Shown: in pieces, positions 35,433-45,288 of the stretch
Layout of the letters: each line of letters opens with the position of its first letter
Numbering within the stretch: position 1 is the stretch's first letter
DNA from: Chloroflexus sp. MS-G
Lineage (GTDB): Bacteria; Chloroflexota; Chloroflexia; Chloroflexales; Chloroflexaceae
Reading direction: 5' to 3'
Assembly (NCBI RefSeq): GCF_000735195.1
Contig: NZ_JPIM01000017.1
Span: forward strand, 1 to 51,595
Length of the DNA: 51,595 nucleotides
Program-made: the position numbers and the translations under genes
The notes under the pieces: generated by a model
The model's database searches: none
What the model was told of the DNA's origin: nothing
The model's input: only the letters and a program-made list of their open reading frames with translations

Positions 35433-36913
35433 AACTCCTCTTTGGGTTTTGGTAGTATGGTGTTGCCCGTATCAAGTGTTGCCAGCAAAGCGATCACAAC
35501 ACCGAATTGAATACCCATATTTAAGACGTGCAAATTCTCAAAGAGATTGTGACCGTTCAGTGCACCCACTACACCTGTTCCACCAAGGATGATTCCGCGG
35601 ATCAATGCATGATGCGTTTGTTGTGCTGCTCGGATGATACAATACCAGATGCTGCCGATAAAGCCCCAATATGCGCTGAAACCGATAAGACCACTCTCAG
35701 CGGCGATGTGCAGGTAGTAGTTGTGGGCATGACCTCGAGAATGATACCATGGCTTGATCCAGGTCGGGGTTGATCCACTGTAGGTCGGGCGCTCGTAGGC
35801 GATACTAAAATTGCCAGGCCCAATCCCCAAGAGTGGTCGTTCCTGGAGCATCCGCCATGCCGCATGCAGGTGAGCCATCCGTTCGACAATGGCGAAGTTT
35901 GAGGGTGTAATTTCAACATGACGGGGATCGAATAGGCGCAAATTATCGGTGATTGACGTAATGCGATTGCTCAATGCTGGTGGCAGAATCCCACTTTGCA
36001 GCAACAGAATGCTACTTATGCTTATCAGCAATACGGTTATTCCGGTGCGGATAACCATCGTGCGTCCGTAGCGTCCGGCAAAGACGATAGCCGTTATCAG
36101 CCCACCGATCAGGGCGCCAACCCATCCACCGCGCGAAAAACTCGTGAGCAGCCCACCAAGTAGGCTCCCAGCGGCAATGCACAGGGCAAAAAGAATAGGC
36201 CAGAATTGAGCAGAACGGCGGCGGGTTTCAATCAGAGCCACGATCATCCCGACCGCCAGCGGCCATGCCTGATTCATGTAGCCGGCAAACGAATTGGGTT
36301 GCCCGATAGTACCGTATGCCCGTACTCTGCCCCCTGCGATGGCAAAACTTTCAGGCCCGATTCCGGTGAGAAACTGTCCAATACCAATCAATGCCGTGAT
36401 GCTAGGCGCGACCAGTAAACAGGTGATCAATACCTTCCGACGCCAGGATATGCGCGATGGGTCTTGAAGCACCCAAACAGTTGCCGTATAGATCAGCAGT
36501 ACCGTTGTCCAACGCAGCGTCTCTTTTAAGGCTTCGCTCCGACTCAGTGGTGTTGTAGCCGCCGAGAGCGCCAGCATCCAGATAAAGATCACCAGCGCAA
36601 TACCAGGAGGTTTCAGGGCAGGCCAGGGTTGGCTGAGCTGCCTGAACAGACTCAGCAGCACCACGATCAAACAGGCCTGCGTGACACTCAGCCCGCCAGG
36701 GAGCGTGACTAATTGCTGAAAGGGAACAGAGAGGACGGCCAGTGCAACAGGCCAGACCGGATCACAGATTGCTAATCCCAGAGCGGTAATACTCAGCAGC
36801 CAGCTCGCTGCCACCAGCGGCGGGGTGAAGGCGAGGAGCAGACCTGCTAACCCCGCGCCGATCAGCCATATCCATCGTTGATCTGCTCGATACGCTATCG
36901 AAAACAACTGCAT
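35429..36913 (-). CDS. O-antigen ligase/polymerase family membrane protein
   Basis: The 494-residue product has about 11-12 membrane segments and the Wzy_C/WaaL region with QPNSFAGYMNQAWPL, LTSFSRGGWVGAL, then the large outer loop with RPLLGIGPGNFSIAYE and HAHNYYLHIAAESGLIG, where conserved Arg and His are found. In this context it could be the polymerase of the exopolysaccharide rather than a lipopolysaccharide ligase, because a single-membrane envelope is likely. It overlaps both neighbours by 1-4 bases. Confidence 0.9.
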   Translation of the reverse strand: MQLFSIAYRADQRWIWLIGAGLAGLLLAFTPPLVAASWLLSITALGLAICDPVWPVALAVLSVPFQQLVTLPGGLSVTQACLIVVLLSLFRQLSQPWPALKPPGIALVIFIWMLALSAATTPLSRSEALKETLRWTTVLLIYTATVWVLQDPSRISWRRKVLITCLLVAPSITALIGIGQFLTGIGPESFAIAGGRVRAYGTIGQPNSFAGYMNQAWPLAVGMIVALIETRRRSAQFWPILFALCIAAGSLLGGLLTSFSRGGWVGALIGGLITAIVFAGRYGRTMVIRTGITVLLISISSILLLQSGILPPALSNRITSITDNLRLFDPRHVEITPSNFAIVERMAHLHAAWRMLQERPLLGIGPGNFSIAYERPTYSGSTPTWIKPWYHSRGHAHNYYLHIAAESGLIGFSAYWGFIGSIWYCIIRAAQQTHHALIRGIILGGTGVVGALNGHNLFENLHVLNMGIQFGVVIALLATLDTGNTILPKPKEEL

Positions 36914-38412
36914 TACCAGGCACCACGACCGGACAGAATTGCCGGAATGACCATCATCAAGATGCGGAAATCGAGACTCAATGACCAGTTCTCGGCGTAG
37001 TAAATATCAAGCCGCACCTGCTCGTCAAAGGAGATTTCACTACGTCCCAGCGCTTGCGGAAGGCATGCCAACCCGGGAAGTACTGCCAATCGGCGATGAT
37101 GCCAGGGTTCGTAGCGAGCCACCTCCTCCGGTAATGCAGGTCGTGGGCCGATCAGACTCATATCACCGCGGAGTACATTATACAGTTGCGGTAGTTCATC
37201 AAGGCTGGTGCGCCGTAGCCAGCGCCCGATCCGCGTTACCCGTGGATCGGCGCGTATCTTGAACAAGGGGCCATCAGCTTCATTGTAGTGAAGCAATTCC
37301 TTGCGCCGTTGTTCAGCATCAGGCACCATGGTGCGAAACTTGTAGCAGGTGAAGAGTTTCCCGTTTTTGCCAACCCGTTGCTGGCGAAAGATAATTGGAT
37401 GCCCAGAGTCAAACCAGATCAGAAACGCAATAATAATTGCTAGCGGAATCGTGATCGGTAAACTGATCAACACAGCTAACAGATCGAAGATTCGTTTTAG
37501 GGCCAGGTTCAGGCCTTGAAGTTGAACCGCTTTTGGTTGGAGCAGGGGGATACCGCTCAAGTGCATAATGTCAACGCGGTCGAAGCTGAGCTGGTATATG
37601 TCGGGGGCTATCTGATATTCAACGTCGAGTTGCTGGCAGCGGGCGGCCAATTCGGGTAATCGTTCGTATTCCCAAAATGGTAGGGCAATGATGACATGTT
37701 GAATGTCCTGTTGGAGGACGACGGTTTCAAAATCGTCGAGATCACCGAGGTATTGAAAGACACGTGCTCGATTACCGGCAATAATTGGCTGATCGCTTAG
37801 ATAGCCAACAAGCGTATAACCGATACCCGGTGAAGCAGTCAGTGATTGCATGACCAACTGACCGAGACCAGTGCCCCCTACCACCAGTACTCGTTCACGG
37901 CCAAGACCACGAGACCAAAACCAGTGACGGATGCCAATGAGCAACAGACGCCAGCTCAACAACAAGCCGATGATGGTGATGGCAGCAAACGCAAAGATTA
38001 AGCGAGAGTAGAAGAAAGGCCGGTACAGAAAGACCACCACCATCAGCAGTGCGATCATTGTAATCACACTCCCGGCGATGGCAGTGGTCTCGTCGAGCAG
38101 GGTCATGCGACGGCTGGGACGATAAAATCCGCTGCCGATAAAGCGTAAACTCAGGAGGGCCTGAAGAATGAAGACAATCGGTAGAAACGCACTGAAGGGA
38201 ACCAGGTTCTCAGTAGCAACTTCGGCGATAATCCGATCAAATGGCACCGGCCAGCTTACCTGATAGCGTAGCAGGTATGCTATGCCGAAACCGGCAAAGA
38301 TGAGCATCTGATCGATCAAAAACATACCGACGGCCGTCCAACGCTGCTTGCGGCGCAAACGTTGTCGGCTCGTTCGTGACGCACGCTCTGATGCTGGTGG
38401 ATGTTCAATCAT
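36913..38412 (-). CDS. Polyprenyl-phosphate sugar-1-phosphate transferase
   Basis: The 499-residue product has four N-terminal membrane segments, a CoA-binding-like Rossmann part with [16 protein letters not shown] and a C-terminal bacterial sugar transferase domain with [40 protein letters not shown] and [10 protein letters not shown]. It starts the polysaccharide repeat on undecaprenyl phosphate. The usual PGxTGxWQxxGR motif is here [12 protein letters not shown], so the Trp and Gly are altered. ATG 38412 and TTG 38418 are possible starts. It leads the 36913-31516 operon. Confidence 0.92.
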   Translation of the reverse strand: MIEHPPASERASRTSRQRLRRKQRWTAVGMFLIDQMLIFAGFGIAYLLRYQVSWPVPFDRIIAEVATENLVPFSAFLPIVFILQALLSLRFIGSGFYRPSRRMTLLDETTAIAGSVITMIALLMVVVFLYRPFFYSRLIFAFAAITIIGLLLSWRLLLIGIRHWFWSRGLGRERVLVVGGTGLGQLVMQSLTASPGIGYTLVGYLSDQPIIAGNRARVFQYLGDLDDFETVVLQQDIQHVIIALPFWEYERLPELAARCQQLDVEYQIAPDIYQLSFDRVDIMHLSGIPLLQPKAVQLQGLNLALKRIFDLLAVLISLPITIPLAIIIAFLIWFDSGHPIIFRQQRVGKNGKLFTCYKFRTMVPDAEQRRKELLHYNEADGPLFKIRADPRVTRIGRWLRRTSLDELPQLYNVLRGDMSLIGPRPALPEEVARYEPWHHRRLAVLPGLACLPQALGRSEISFDEQVRLDIYYAENWSLSLDFRILMMVIPAILSGRGAW

Positions 38413-38474
38413 GCGCAAGTCTGTCTGCCTGTTTAACCATCAACAATGACATACCTGGTTCCCAGTGCAACTAT

Positions 38475-38624
38475 TTACGGTGAGGTAATGTCATGATGAT
38501 AGGGGTGAGAGTCTCGTGCCGGATCACGATGATTGGCGACTGACCGGCGATGTTCGATGTAGAGCATAATACCTGGCGAGGCTGCAATAAGTAGCATGAG
38601 AGCAATCAGGCTTATCCAGAGCAT
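38475..38624 (-). CDS. Small membrane protein
   Basis: A 49-residue ORF has one strong membrane segment near residues 2-21, followed by a charged tail rich in His, Arg and Asp. GGGAG precedes its ATG at 38624 with slightly long spacing. The frame is open further upstream to 38792, but that part runs through the gltB terminator and is unlikely to be coding. It lies between gltB and the polysaccharide operon. No family is recognised. Confidence 0.4.
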   Translation of the reverse strand: MLWISLIALMLLIAASPGIMLYIEHRRSVANHRDPARDSHPYHHDITSP

Positions 38625-38725
38625 ACGCGGCTCTTCTCCCTCTTCTGTTCTTTCCACACAATTGTGACTGCGCATCATGACGCAGCGCTCTATCTTACCA
38701 TAATCTGCCGGTCTTGTAAGCTGAT

Positions 38726-38766
38726 AAAAAGCTGATAGACGGGACAGCTTTTCTGTCCCGTCTATC
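38726..38766 (-). terminator. Intrinsic terminator of gltB
   Basis: GATAGACGGGACAG (38734-38747) and CTGTCCCGTCTATC (38753-38766) form a perfect 14-bp stem with a 5-base loop. On the minus strand the run AGCTTTTTATC follows directly. It starts 15 bases after the gltB stop codon. Confidence 0.92.
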
Positions 38767-38781
38767 GTTAGTGATGGTGGA

Positions 38782-41700
38782 TTATGCCGCACGAGCAGCC
38801 GCAGGCTCTTCGGTACCTTCGGCAGCAGCCTCGATTTGAGCTACCGCGTCGCGTGGTTTGACCTTCAGGAAACAGGTACGGTAGTGATCCCAGCGGGCCA
38901 GAATTTCACTACCGCGTGGGCTTTTTGTCAGTGCAACATGGCGGCGGATCAACTCACGTACCCGTTTTTCATCCCGGTCGCTGAGCGGTCGAAGCTCGAC
39001 CAGTTGTGGATTGTAGCGCTGGGCAAACGTACCTGCTTCATCGAGCACATAGGCTACACCGCCAGTCATACCAGCGCCGAAGTTGCGTCCGGTTGGGCCG
39101 AGCACAACAACGACCCCGCCGGTCATATACTCGCAGCCGTGGTCGCCAACGCCTTCGACGACGGCCGTTGCGCCGGAATTTCGCACGGCAAAGCGCTCTC
39201 CTACCCGACCAGCGGCATAGAATTCACCACCGGTAGCGCCGTAGAGCAGAGTATTCCCGGCGATCACGTTCTCGTGCCAGACGTATTGGGCCTCGGGCGA
39301 TGGTGCGATAGTGATCAGTCCGCCTGCCATCCCCTTTCCGACATAGTCGTTGGCATCGCCGATGAGGTGGAGCGAGACGCCAGGAGCGTTGAATGCCCCA
39401 AAGCTCTGCCCAGCATGGCCGTAGAAGGTGATGGTGATGGTATCGGGTGGTAGTCCTTTATCGCCGTAGAGCTGCCCGATTGCACCGGCCAATCGTGCGC
39501 CGACCGAACGGTCACAATTGTTAATCGTGTAGCGGAGCCGTACCGGGCCACTAGCCGCTAATGCGTCGGCAGCGTCGATCATAATCTGATCGTTCAAACT
39601 CTGCTCAGGTGGAAGTGCGTTGGGTTTTCCGCCGTGGCGAATAGGACCTTTGCCAATCAACGCTGCTGCACCGAGAACAGGTGTCATATCGAGTGCATCA
39701 GCCGCTTCAATGTTAGTCTTGCGCTGACGGAGCAGGTCTGTCCGACCAACAGCCTCGTCAAGTGATCGCAGCCCAAGGCCGGCCAGAATCTCGCGAACTT
39801 CCTGAGCCAGGTATCGGAAGAAGGCCATCACCATCTCTGGTTTGCCGGGGAATTTTGCCCGCAGATCACTGCGCTGGGTGGCAATACCAACCGGACAAGT
39901 ATTATTGTGACAGGCACGGGCCATAATACATCCCTCGGCGACCAGTGCTGCGGTACCGAAAGAGAACTCATCGGCGCCAAGGAGAGCTGCTACAACTACA
40001 TCACGGCCTGTCTTCAACCCACCATCAGCCCGGAGCCGGACTCGCTCGCGGAGACCATTCATGATGAGTGTCTGTTGGGTTTCAGCCAGACCTAATTCCC
40101 ATGGGATACCGGCATTCTTAATGCTGCTCAACGGTGATGCGCCGGTGCCTCCGGCATGACCACTGATCAGAATAGTGTCGGCATATCCTTTGGCTACACC
40201 GGCAGCAATGGTGCCGACGCCGGATGTCGCTACCAGCTTGACTGAAACGCGAGCGTTGGGATTGACCTGCTTGAGGTCATAGATCAGTTGTGCCAGGTCT
40301 TCGATACTGTAAATGTCGTGATGGGGTGGTGGGCTAATCAGCGCCACGCCGGGCACCGTATGGCGAATCCGGGCAATCTCTTCATTGACCTTATGGCCGG
40401 GCAACTGACCACCTTCACCTGGTTTGGCGCCCTGCGCCATCTTGATCTGCAACTCACTGGCACTGGCCAGATACGCCGGCGTTACCCCAAAACGACCCGA
40501 TGCCACCTGCTTGATCCGCGAATTACGTTCATCGTGGTAGCGTTCTGGTGCTTCACCACCTTCACCGCTATTTGCCATTGCACCCAGGCGGTTCATCGCG
40601 ATTGACAATGTCTCGTGGGCTTCAGAGCTAGTCGAGCCATGGCTCATCGCCGCCGTCGAAAATCGCTTTACAATTGACTCAATGGGTTCCACTTCATCAA
40701 TCGGTACTGGTGGGCCAGCCGGTATAAACTCTAGCAGGTCACGCGGCTCGGTTGGGGGCCGGTTGTTAACCAGATCGGCATAAGCCCGGTATGTGGCGTA
40801 GCCTTCACTACTCAGCGATGGGCCAGTGCTATCACCATTGAGCGCATGGGGGTTGCGTACCGCCTTGTGAAGCGCGTGAACCACGGCTGGGCTAAAGGCG
40901 TGGTATTCGCCATCCTTCTTGAATTTGTAGAAGCCGGGATGTGGCAGACTGACCCGACCGGTCTGGAATGCACGGGCATGGCGGACGGCCAGATCACGAG
41001 CAATACGGCTAAACGAGACACCTCCCACTCGTGATGGAGTACCGGTGAAGCATCGTTCGACGACATCGTGAGCTAACCCTAACGCCTCGAAGATTTGAGC
41101 ACCACAATAACTGTCGAGGGTTGAAATGCCCATTTTCGACATAATCTTGAGCAGGCCCTTTTCTAGAGCGTGAATGTAGTGGTGCTCGGCCTCTTCGGCG
41201 AGTGCAGAGGTGCGTAGATCATCGGTATAATGGCCGACACCATGCTCGGCCCGCTGCCGCACTGCATCCCGTTCAAGAGCAATCCGGCGCACACTGAGCA
41301 GTGCCAGGTAGGGATTGATCGCCTCGGCGCCATAGCCGATCAGGGTCGCCATATGATGTACTTCGCGGGCTTCACCGGTTTCGACCAGTAGACTGACCCG
41401 TGAGCGTAGACCGGTACGGATGAGATGATGGTGAACGGCACCGGTGGCCAATAGAATTGGTAGCGCTGCGTGATCAGCGTCAAGCCCACGGTCGCTCAGA
41501 ATGATAATGGCTGCCCCCTCCTGAACGGCCGTCGCTGCCTCGGCGCACACTCGATCGAGAGCCTGCAACAGACTTTCTGCATTGATATGCTGCGCAGAGA
41601 AGAGAAGACTGATCGTTACCGAACGCAGCAGTGGATCGCTGTGCGTGCGAATTGCCGCCAACTGCGCATCTGTCAGGATGGGAGAGGTCAGTTGTAACAG

Positions 41701-43383
41701 ATGAGCGTGTTCTGGTGTTTCGAGCAGAATTGAGCGGCGACGACCAATGCCTACACTCAACGACATGACCAACTCTTCACGCAGTGGATCGATGGGAGGA
41801 TTAGTTACTTCAGCAAAACGCTGCTTGAAAAAGTGGAAGAGCGGTCGTCCCAATTCCAACTGCGAGAGTGGTGGTATCGGCGTGTCATCACCCATCGATC
41901 CAACCGGTTCGTGACCGGTCATTCCCATAGGCTTGAGAATGACATTCAGCTCTTCAGAGGTGTAGCCAAACGCCATCTGTAGTGGTTGCAAATCCTCTTC
42001 ATTTTCAGCCGCCGGTGTAGGGAGATTTGAAGGTAAATAACACAAATGATCTTTAAGCCATTCGGTGTAAGGGCGACGTTTCGCCAGGAGTGCCTTGACT
42101 TCGCTATCGGTGTAAATCTTTCCTGAGCTGGTATCAACTGCCAACATCTGCCCAGGGCCGAGTTTCCCTTTACAGACAATGCGGGTTTCGGCGATAGGTA
42201 CAGCACCGACCTCCGAACCTGAGACAACCAATCCATCATCGGTGACGATGTAGCGGGCTGGACGCAAACCGTTACGGTCAAGGGCGGTACCAACAATAAT
42301 CCCGTCGGAAAATGCTAGGGCGGCCGGGCCGTCCCACGGTTCGATCAGACAAGAGTGATACTGATAAAATGCCCGCAGATCGGGATCGATGTCAGGTACC
42401 TTTTCCCAGGCTTCGGGTACCAGCATAGCCGTTGCATGCCGAATATCTCGCCCGGCCATCACCAGTAATTCGAGCGTGTTATCTAGCATAGCCGAGTCGG
42501 AACCATTCTCGTCGATAACCGGCAGCAGTTCACTCATCGATGGCGCACCGCTGGGTAAGAAATCGTCTGGGAGGGTAATGGCTTGTTCGCGGGCACGCAT
42601 CCAATTGACGTTGCCCTGCAATGTATTAATCTCACCGTTATGGGCCAGCATACGGAACGGTTGTGCCCGATCCCAGGTTGGAAAGGTGTTGGTGCTGTAG
42701 CGCTGATGATAGACGGCAATGGCGGTCGTAAAATCAGGATCGCGCAGATCGATGTAAAAGTCGGCCAAGTGCGATCCGAGAAGCAGACCTTTGTATACAA
42801 CGGTACGTGATGAGAATGACGGGATGTATGCCGGTAAGCTGGCCTGGCGGAAAAGCCGTTCCATCATCTTCCGGGCCAGAAAGATGGTGCGTTCAAAGGC
42901 CTGGTCATCGAGTCCTTGTGGCCGACCAACAATAATCTGGCGGATTGTTGGCATGGCTCGGCGGGCGCGTTCACCCAATACGTCGGGATCAATTGGTACT
43001 TCACGCCAGCGGAGTAGTGGTAAGTGATGTGCTGCTAATGCCTGTTCGACAAGCGAACAGGCGTTGGTACACTGGTCGGGATCGGTGGGGAGAAAAAGCA
43101 TCCCCAGCGCGAGATCGGTATCGGGTACAGATACCCCAACTGCGGCTAACTCTCGACGCAGCAAACGGTATGGAAGCTGCGTCAGGACTCCAGCACCATC
43201 ACCAGTGCGGGCATCGTCGGCTACGGCTCCGCGATGTTCAAGCCGACTCAAAGCTGTGAGCGCCAGCTCAAGAATATCGTGGCTGTCCCGACCATTGACG
43301 CGGGCGACAAAACCGACACCGCATGCATCGTGCTCGAAGCGCGGGTCGTACAGTTGGGCAGGGTCTCGCGCAGGAAGGTACAT
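38782..43383 (-). CDS. gltB: Glutamate synthase, large subunit
   Basis: Glutamate synthase transfers the amide of glutamine to 2-oxoglutarate. The 1533-residue product has the type II glutamine amidotransferase domain with Cys21 in HDACGVGFV after a 20-residue propeptide, the central domain, the FMN domain with SGHAGGTGASP and RADGGLKTGRD, the iron-sulfur cysteines in GCIMARACHNNTCPVG, and the C-terminal GXGXG beta-helix domain. Full length matches the family. I chose ATG 43383 because AAGGA precedes it; the frame is open to 43485 through the leader terminator. No gltD is in the window. The leader appears to contain an attenuator. Confidence 0.97.
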   Translation of the reverse strand: MYLPARDPAQLYDPRFEHDACGVGFVARVNGRDSHDILELALTALSRLEHRGAVADDARTGDGAGVLTQLPYRLLRRELAAVGVSVPDTDLALGMLFLPTDPDQCTNACSLVEQALAAHHLPLLRWREVPIDPDVLGERARRAMPTIRQIIVGRPQGLDDQAFERTIFLARKMMERLFRQASLPAYIPSFSSRTVVYKGLLLGSHLADFYIDLRDPDFTTAIAVYHQRYSTNTFPTWDRAQPFRMLAHNGEINTLQGNVNWMRAREQAITLPDDFLPSGAPSMSELLPVIDENGSDSAMLDNTLELLVMAGRDIRHATAMLVPEAWEKVPDIDPDLRAFYQYHSCLIEPWDGPAALAFSDGIIVGTALDRNGLRPARYIVTDDGLVVSGSEVGAVPIAETRIVCKGKLGPGQMLAVDTSSGKIYTDSEVKALLAKRRPYTEWLKDHLCYLPSNLPTPAAENEEDLQPLQMAFGYTSEELNVILKPMGMTGHEPVGSMGDDTPIPPLSQLELGRPLFHFFKQRFAEVTNPPIDPLREELVMSLSVGIGRRRSILLETPEHAHLLQLTSPILTDAQLAAIRTHSDPLLRSVTISLLFSAQHINAESLLQALDRVCAEAATAVQEGAAIIILSDRGLDADHAALPILLATGAVHHHLIRTGLRSRVSLLVETGEAREVHHMATLIGYGAEAINPYLALLSVRRIALERDAVRQRAEHGVGHYTDDLRTSALAEEAEHHYIHALEKGLLKIMSKMGISTLDSYCGAQIFEALGLAHDVVERCFTGTPSRVGGVSFSRIARDLAVRHARAFQTGRVSLPHPGFYKFKKDGEYHAFSPAVVHALHKAVRNPHALNGDSTGPSLSSEGYATYRAYADLVNNRPPTEPRDLLEFIPAGPPVPIDEVEPIESIVKRFSTAAMSHGSTSSEAHETLSIAMNRLGAMANSGEGGEAPERYHDERNSRIKQVASGRFGVTPAYLASASELQIKMAQGAKPGEGGQLPGHKVNEEIARIRHTVPGVALISPPPHHDIYSIEDLAQLIYDLKQVNPNARVSVKLVATSGVGTIAAGVAKGYADTILISGHAGGTGASPLSSIKNAGIPWELGLAETQQTLIMNGLRERVRLRADGGLKTGRDVVVAALLGADEFSFGTAALVAEGCIMARACHNNTCPVGIATQRSDLRAKFPGKPEMVMAFFRYLAQEVREILAGLGLRSLDEAVGRTDLLRQRKTNIEAADALDMTPVLGAAALIGKGPIRHGGKPNALPPEQSLNDQIMIDAADALAASGPVRLRYTINNCDRSVGARLAGAIGQLYGDKGLPPDTITITFYGHAGQSFGAFNAPGVSLHLIGDANDYVGKGMAGGLITIAPSPEAQYVWHENVIAGNTLLYGATGGEFYAAGRVGERFAVRNSGATAVVEGVGDHGCEYMTGGVVVVLGPTGRNFGAGMTGGVAYVLDEAGTFAQRYNPQLVELRPLSDRDEKRVRELIRRHVALTKSPRGSEILARWDHYRTCFLKVKPRDAVAQIEAAAEGTEEPAAARAA

Positions 43384-43678
43384 TGCTCGTTCCTTGGTTA
43401 CTACTAATACAGCGAATCCCAAAATACAGAAATACACAAAAAGGCGCTCACCGTTCCTCAACTGCGAGGAGAAGGGTGAGCGCACTCTCGTTCTTTACAT
43501 TAGAGTAAGATGATACCATTCACCGGGTAACGGTGACGGAATAGTGGCTACAGAGCCGTGCTTAATTTACTTAATGATGTGATTCGGATACTCTTAGAAA
43601 TGTGTCACACAACGCCGTTGGGTGTGATCACCATTTCGATGGATCGCGTCAAACATCACTGTTGTAGTGGAATTATTA
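43384..43678 (-). promoter_or_regulatory. gltB leader RNA with possible attenuation switch
   Basis: The leader, read on the minus strand, is about 295 bases. It contains a hairpin TCACCG-TTACC-CGGTGA (43536-43520), then an intrinsic terminator (43483-43438). The segment TCACCGTT (43536-43529) is perfectly complementary over 8 bases to AACGGTGA (43455-43448), which is part of the 3' arm of the terminator. So three mutually exclusive pairings can be drawn: first hairpin plus terminator, or antiterminator. No T-box signature (TGGNACCGCG-like) or known riboswitch motif was recognised. Confidence 0.5.
43438..43483 (-). terminator. Intrinsic terminator within the gltB leader
   Basis: On the minus strand GCGCTCACC (43483-43475) pairs with GGTGAGCGC (43452-43444) as a perfect 9-bp stem; an inner TCCTC/GAGGA pair extends it. 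CTTTTTGTG follows at once. It is 55 bases upstream of the gltB start codon, and downstream of the gltB promoter at 43685-43714, so it lies in the transcript leader. It could also end read-through from dnaJ. Confidence 0.8.
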
Positions 43679-43684
43679 TCTAGC

Positions 43685-43714
43685 ATTCTACAGCATCTTG
43701 GGCAAGTGTGTCAA
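43685..43714 (-). promoter_or_regulatory. Promoter of gltB
   Basis: On the minus strand TTGACA (43714-43709) and TAGAAT (43690-43685) are separated by 18 bases. The -35 is a perfect consensus and the -10 differs by one base. It is the only strong promoter between dnaJ and gltB. Confidence 0.75.
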
Positions 43715-43813
43715 GTAATTTTGTACGAAAGTACCAACTGTTTCGCAATACGTTAAGGCATGAATAGAGATCGAACTGATCTACTTGTTGCAGGCTGTAG
43801 TGTGGTGAGGTAC

Positions 43814-44674
43814 CTACATTCCGGTAAGACGTTGTAATTCCTCGACAAGCTTACGGGCTTGTGGTGAGAGGTTCGTTGGTAAAACAGCACTCACGGTCAC
43901 GTACAGATCACCGAAGTGAGAACTGTGCATTGACGGCATGCCCTGCCCTGAAATGCGGAACACTTGCCCATTCTGCGTTTGGGGTGGAATGGTCAACCTT
44001 AGAGTTTTACCCGATAGCAACGCAATCGTTGTTTGACCGCCGAGGAGCAAAGTGTACATACTTACCGGCACCGTCGTGTATAGATCGTTTCCTTTGCGTT
44101 CAAAGCGGTCGTGGGGTTTTACTGTTACCACCAGATACAGATCACCACGGCGACCACCGTTTAGGCCAGGGGCGCCTTCGCCAGGAACACGCACGCGCTT
44201 GCCGGTATCGATCCCGGCTGGGATTTTGACCGTAATCGTTCGCGGTGTGCCGTTAGGGTTAGAAAATTGCAATGTGCGTTGCGTACCGGTATACGCTTCT
44301 TCCAGGGTTAGCTCAACCGATTGTTCAACATCCTGGCCGTCGAGCTTGACCGAAAAGCCGCTACCGGCTGTTCGCCGTTGACCGAATAACGTTTCAAACA
44401 GATCGGCAAAATCTTGACTCCCATAATTGAAGCCGCCGAAGCCGGTTTGCTCGTACCGTCGAAAGTCGCTGCCAAAGCGGTCATATTTGGCGCGCTGCTC
44501 TTTGTCGGATAACACCTGATAGGCTTCGTTGATCTCCTTGAAGCGCGCTTCGGCCTTGGGATCGCCTGGATTGACGTCAGGGTGATACTTGCGGGCCAGT
44601 CGTCGGTAGGCCTGCTTTATCTCTTCATCGCTGGCGTTGCGATTTACCCCCAATACCTGGTAATAATCCTTCAT
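43814..44674 (-). CDS. DnaJ-class chaperone, CbpA type
   Basis: The 286-residue product has a J domain (about 1-68) with HPD at 31-33, a short Gly/Phe-poor linker, and the two-part C-terminal substrate-binding domain (about 115-282) with [11 protein letters not shown] and [22 protein letters not shown]. It lacks the four-repeat zinc finger of DnaJ, which marks the CbpA type. It would stimulate a DnaK. The start ATG 44674 has only a weak ribosome-binding site (GGGGC). No dnaK or grpE is nearby. No CIRCE operator is seen upstream. Confidence 0.92.
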   Translation of the reverse strand: MKDYYQVLGVNRNASDEEIKQAYRRLARKYHPDVNPGDPKAEARFKEINEAYQVLSDKEQRAKYDRFGSDFRRYEQTGFGGFNYGSQDFADLFETLFGQRRTAGSGFSVKLDGQDVEQSVELTLEEAYTGTQRTLQFSNPNGTPRTITVKIPAGIDTGKRVRVPGEGAPGLNGGRRGDLYLVVTVKPHDRFERKGNDLYTTVPVSMYTLLLGGQTTIALLSGKTLRLTIPPQTQNGQVFRISGQGMPSMHSSHFGDLYVTVSAVLPTNLSPQARKLVEELQRLTGM

Positions 44675-44743
44675 AGATATGCCCCGCGTCGTGTAGAAGC
44701 AGAAGCGCAGGATACCGATGCCTCGCGAAAGAGGTTATTTTTG

Positions 44744-44772
44744 ATTGTAGAGAGCGTTATCTGGATCGTCAA
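44744..44772 (-). promoter_or_regulatory. Promoter of the CbpA-type dnaJ gene
   Basis: On the minus strand TTGACG (44772-44767) and TACAAT (44749-44744) are separated by 17 bases; each differs from consensus by one base. The start of transcription would be near 44738, about 64 bases before the start codon. Confidence 0.7.
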
Positions 44773-45182
44773 GGCTGACTGTGTTAGATATGTGTATGAA
44801 CTTTCTTTGCCGGTTAGCGACTACGGTCGTGTGCCAGGTAGAGGGGAGAGAAGAGTGAGTGGAAGAGCTGAAACCATCCGCACCATGTGAAGAAGTGCGC
44901 TGCTTTTTTCTCAACAGTGGGGTGGCAACCAGAGCATTGTCGATACGCCGATGATGTTCATTCCGACATTGACCAGGATAGGGTAGAGGACGGTGCTGCT
45001 TTGTGGCGGATTCATCGCCTTATTCCTACAACTGGTGCGCAAATGTGGTCTAGGATAGTGGAATATGACACTTTTTTTCGGATGACTCACGATCTGGAAA
45101 CGCAGCGATATTGAGTGAACTTCAGCTTCCCAACACAAGATTTTCTAGATAGGCTCTTGGTGTAAAGATGCAAAGCAAAGCA

Positions 45183-45197
45183 GTTGCATCATGCAAC
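45183..45197. promoter_or_regulatory. Perfect palindrome, possible operator
   Basis: GTTGCAT, one C, and ATGCAAC form a perfect 15-bp palindrome, 32 bases before the first of the phased repeats. It may be a binding site for a dimeric regulator of the nucleotidase gene. No protein can be assigned. Confidence 0.4.
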
Positions 45198-45228
45198 CGA
45201 GGGCAGCACCAGTTTACGGGAATTATTT

Positions 45229-45266
45229 GTTAAGTAGTGTTAAGTGAACATTAAGTATTCTTAGAA
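45229..45266 (+). promoter_or_regulatory. Phased direct repeats, Pho-box-like
   Basis: GTTAAGT occurs at 45229-45235 and 45239-45245, ATTAAGT at 45250-45256, and a decayed CTTAGAA at 45260-45266. The spacing is 10, 11 and 10 bases, that is one DNA turn each. Such phased TTAA-containing direct repeats are the design of PhoB/PhoP boxes. They end 23 bases upstream of the -35 element, in the position expected for an activator. Confidence 0.55.
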
Positions 45267-45288
45267 AGAAAAAATAGCTTCTTATTAC

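Noticed and set aside
38475..38792. Long form of the small membrane protein (105 codons)
   Set aside because: The upstream half passes through the 14-bp gltB terminator stem; only the 49-codon form from 38624 has a plausible ribosome-binding site.
43384..43485. N-terminal extension of gltB by 34 codons
   Set aside because: It would be translated from within the leader terminator and would displace the N-terminal Cys propeptide arrangement; ATG 43383 has a ribosome-binding site.
43605..43627. CRP-like or other operator TCACAC...GTGTGA upstream of gltB
   Set aside because: Arms are short with an asymmetric centre; it lies downstream of the proposed promoter and may equally be part of leader folding.
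43384..43678. T-box riboswitch in the gltB leader
   Set aside because: I could not find the conserved T-box sequence or a specifier loop, only the general terminator/antiterminator layout.
44911..45138. 75-codon minus-strand ORF with a hydrophobic end
   Set aside because: No ribosome-binding site, no recognised family and unusual composition.
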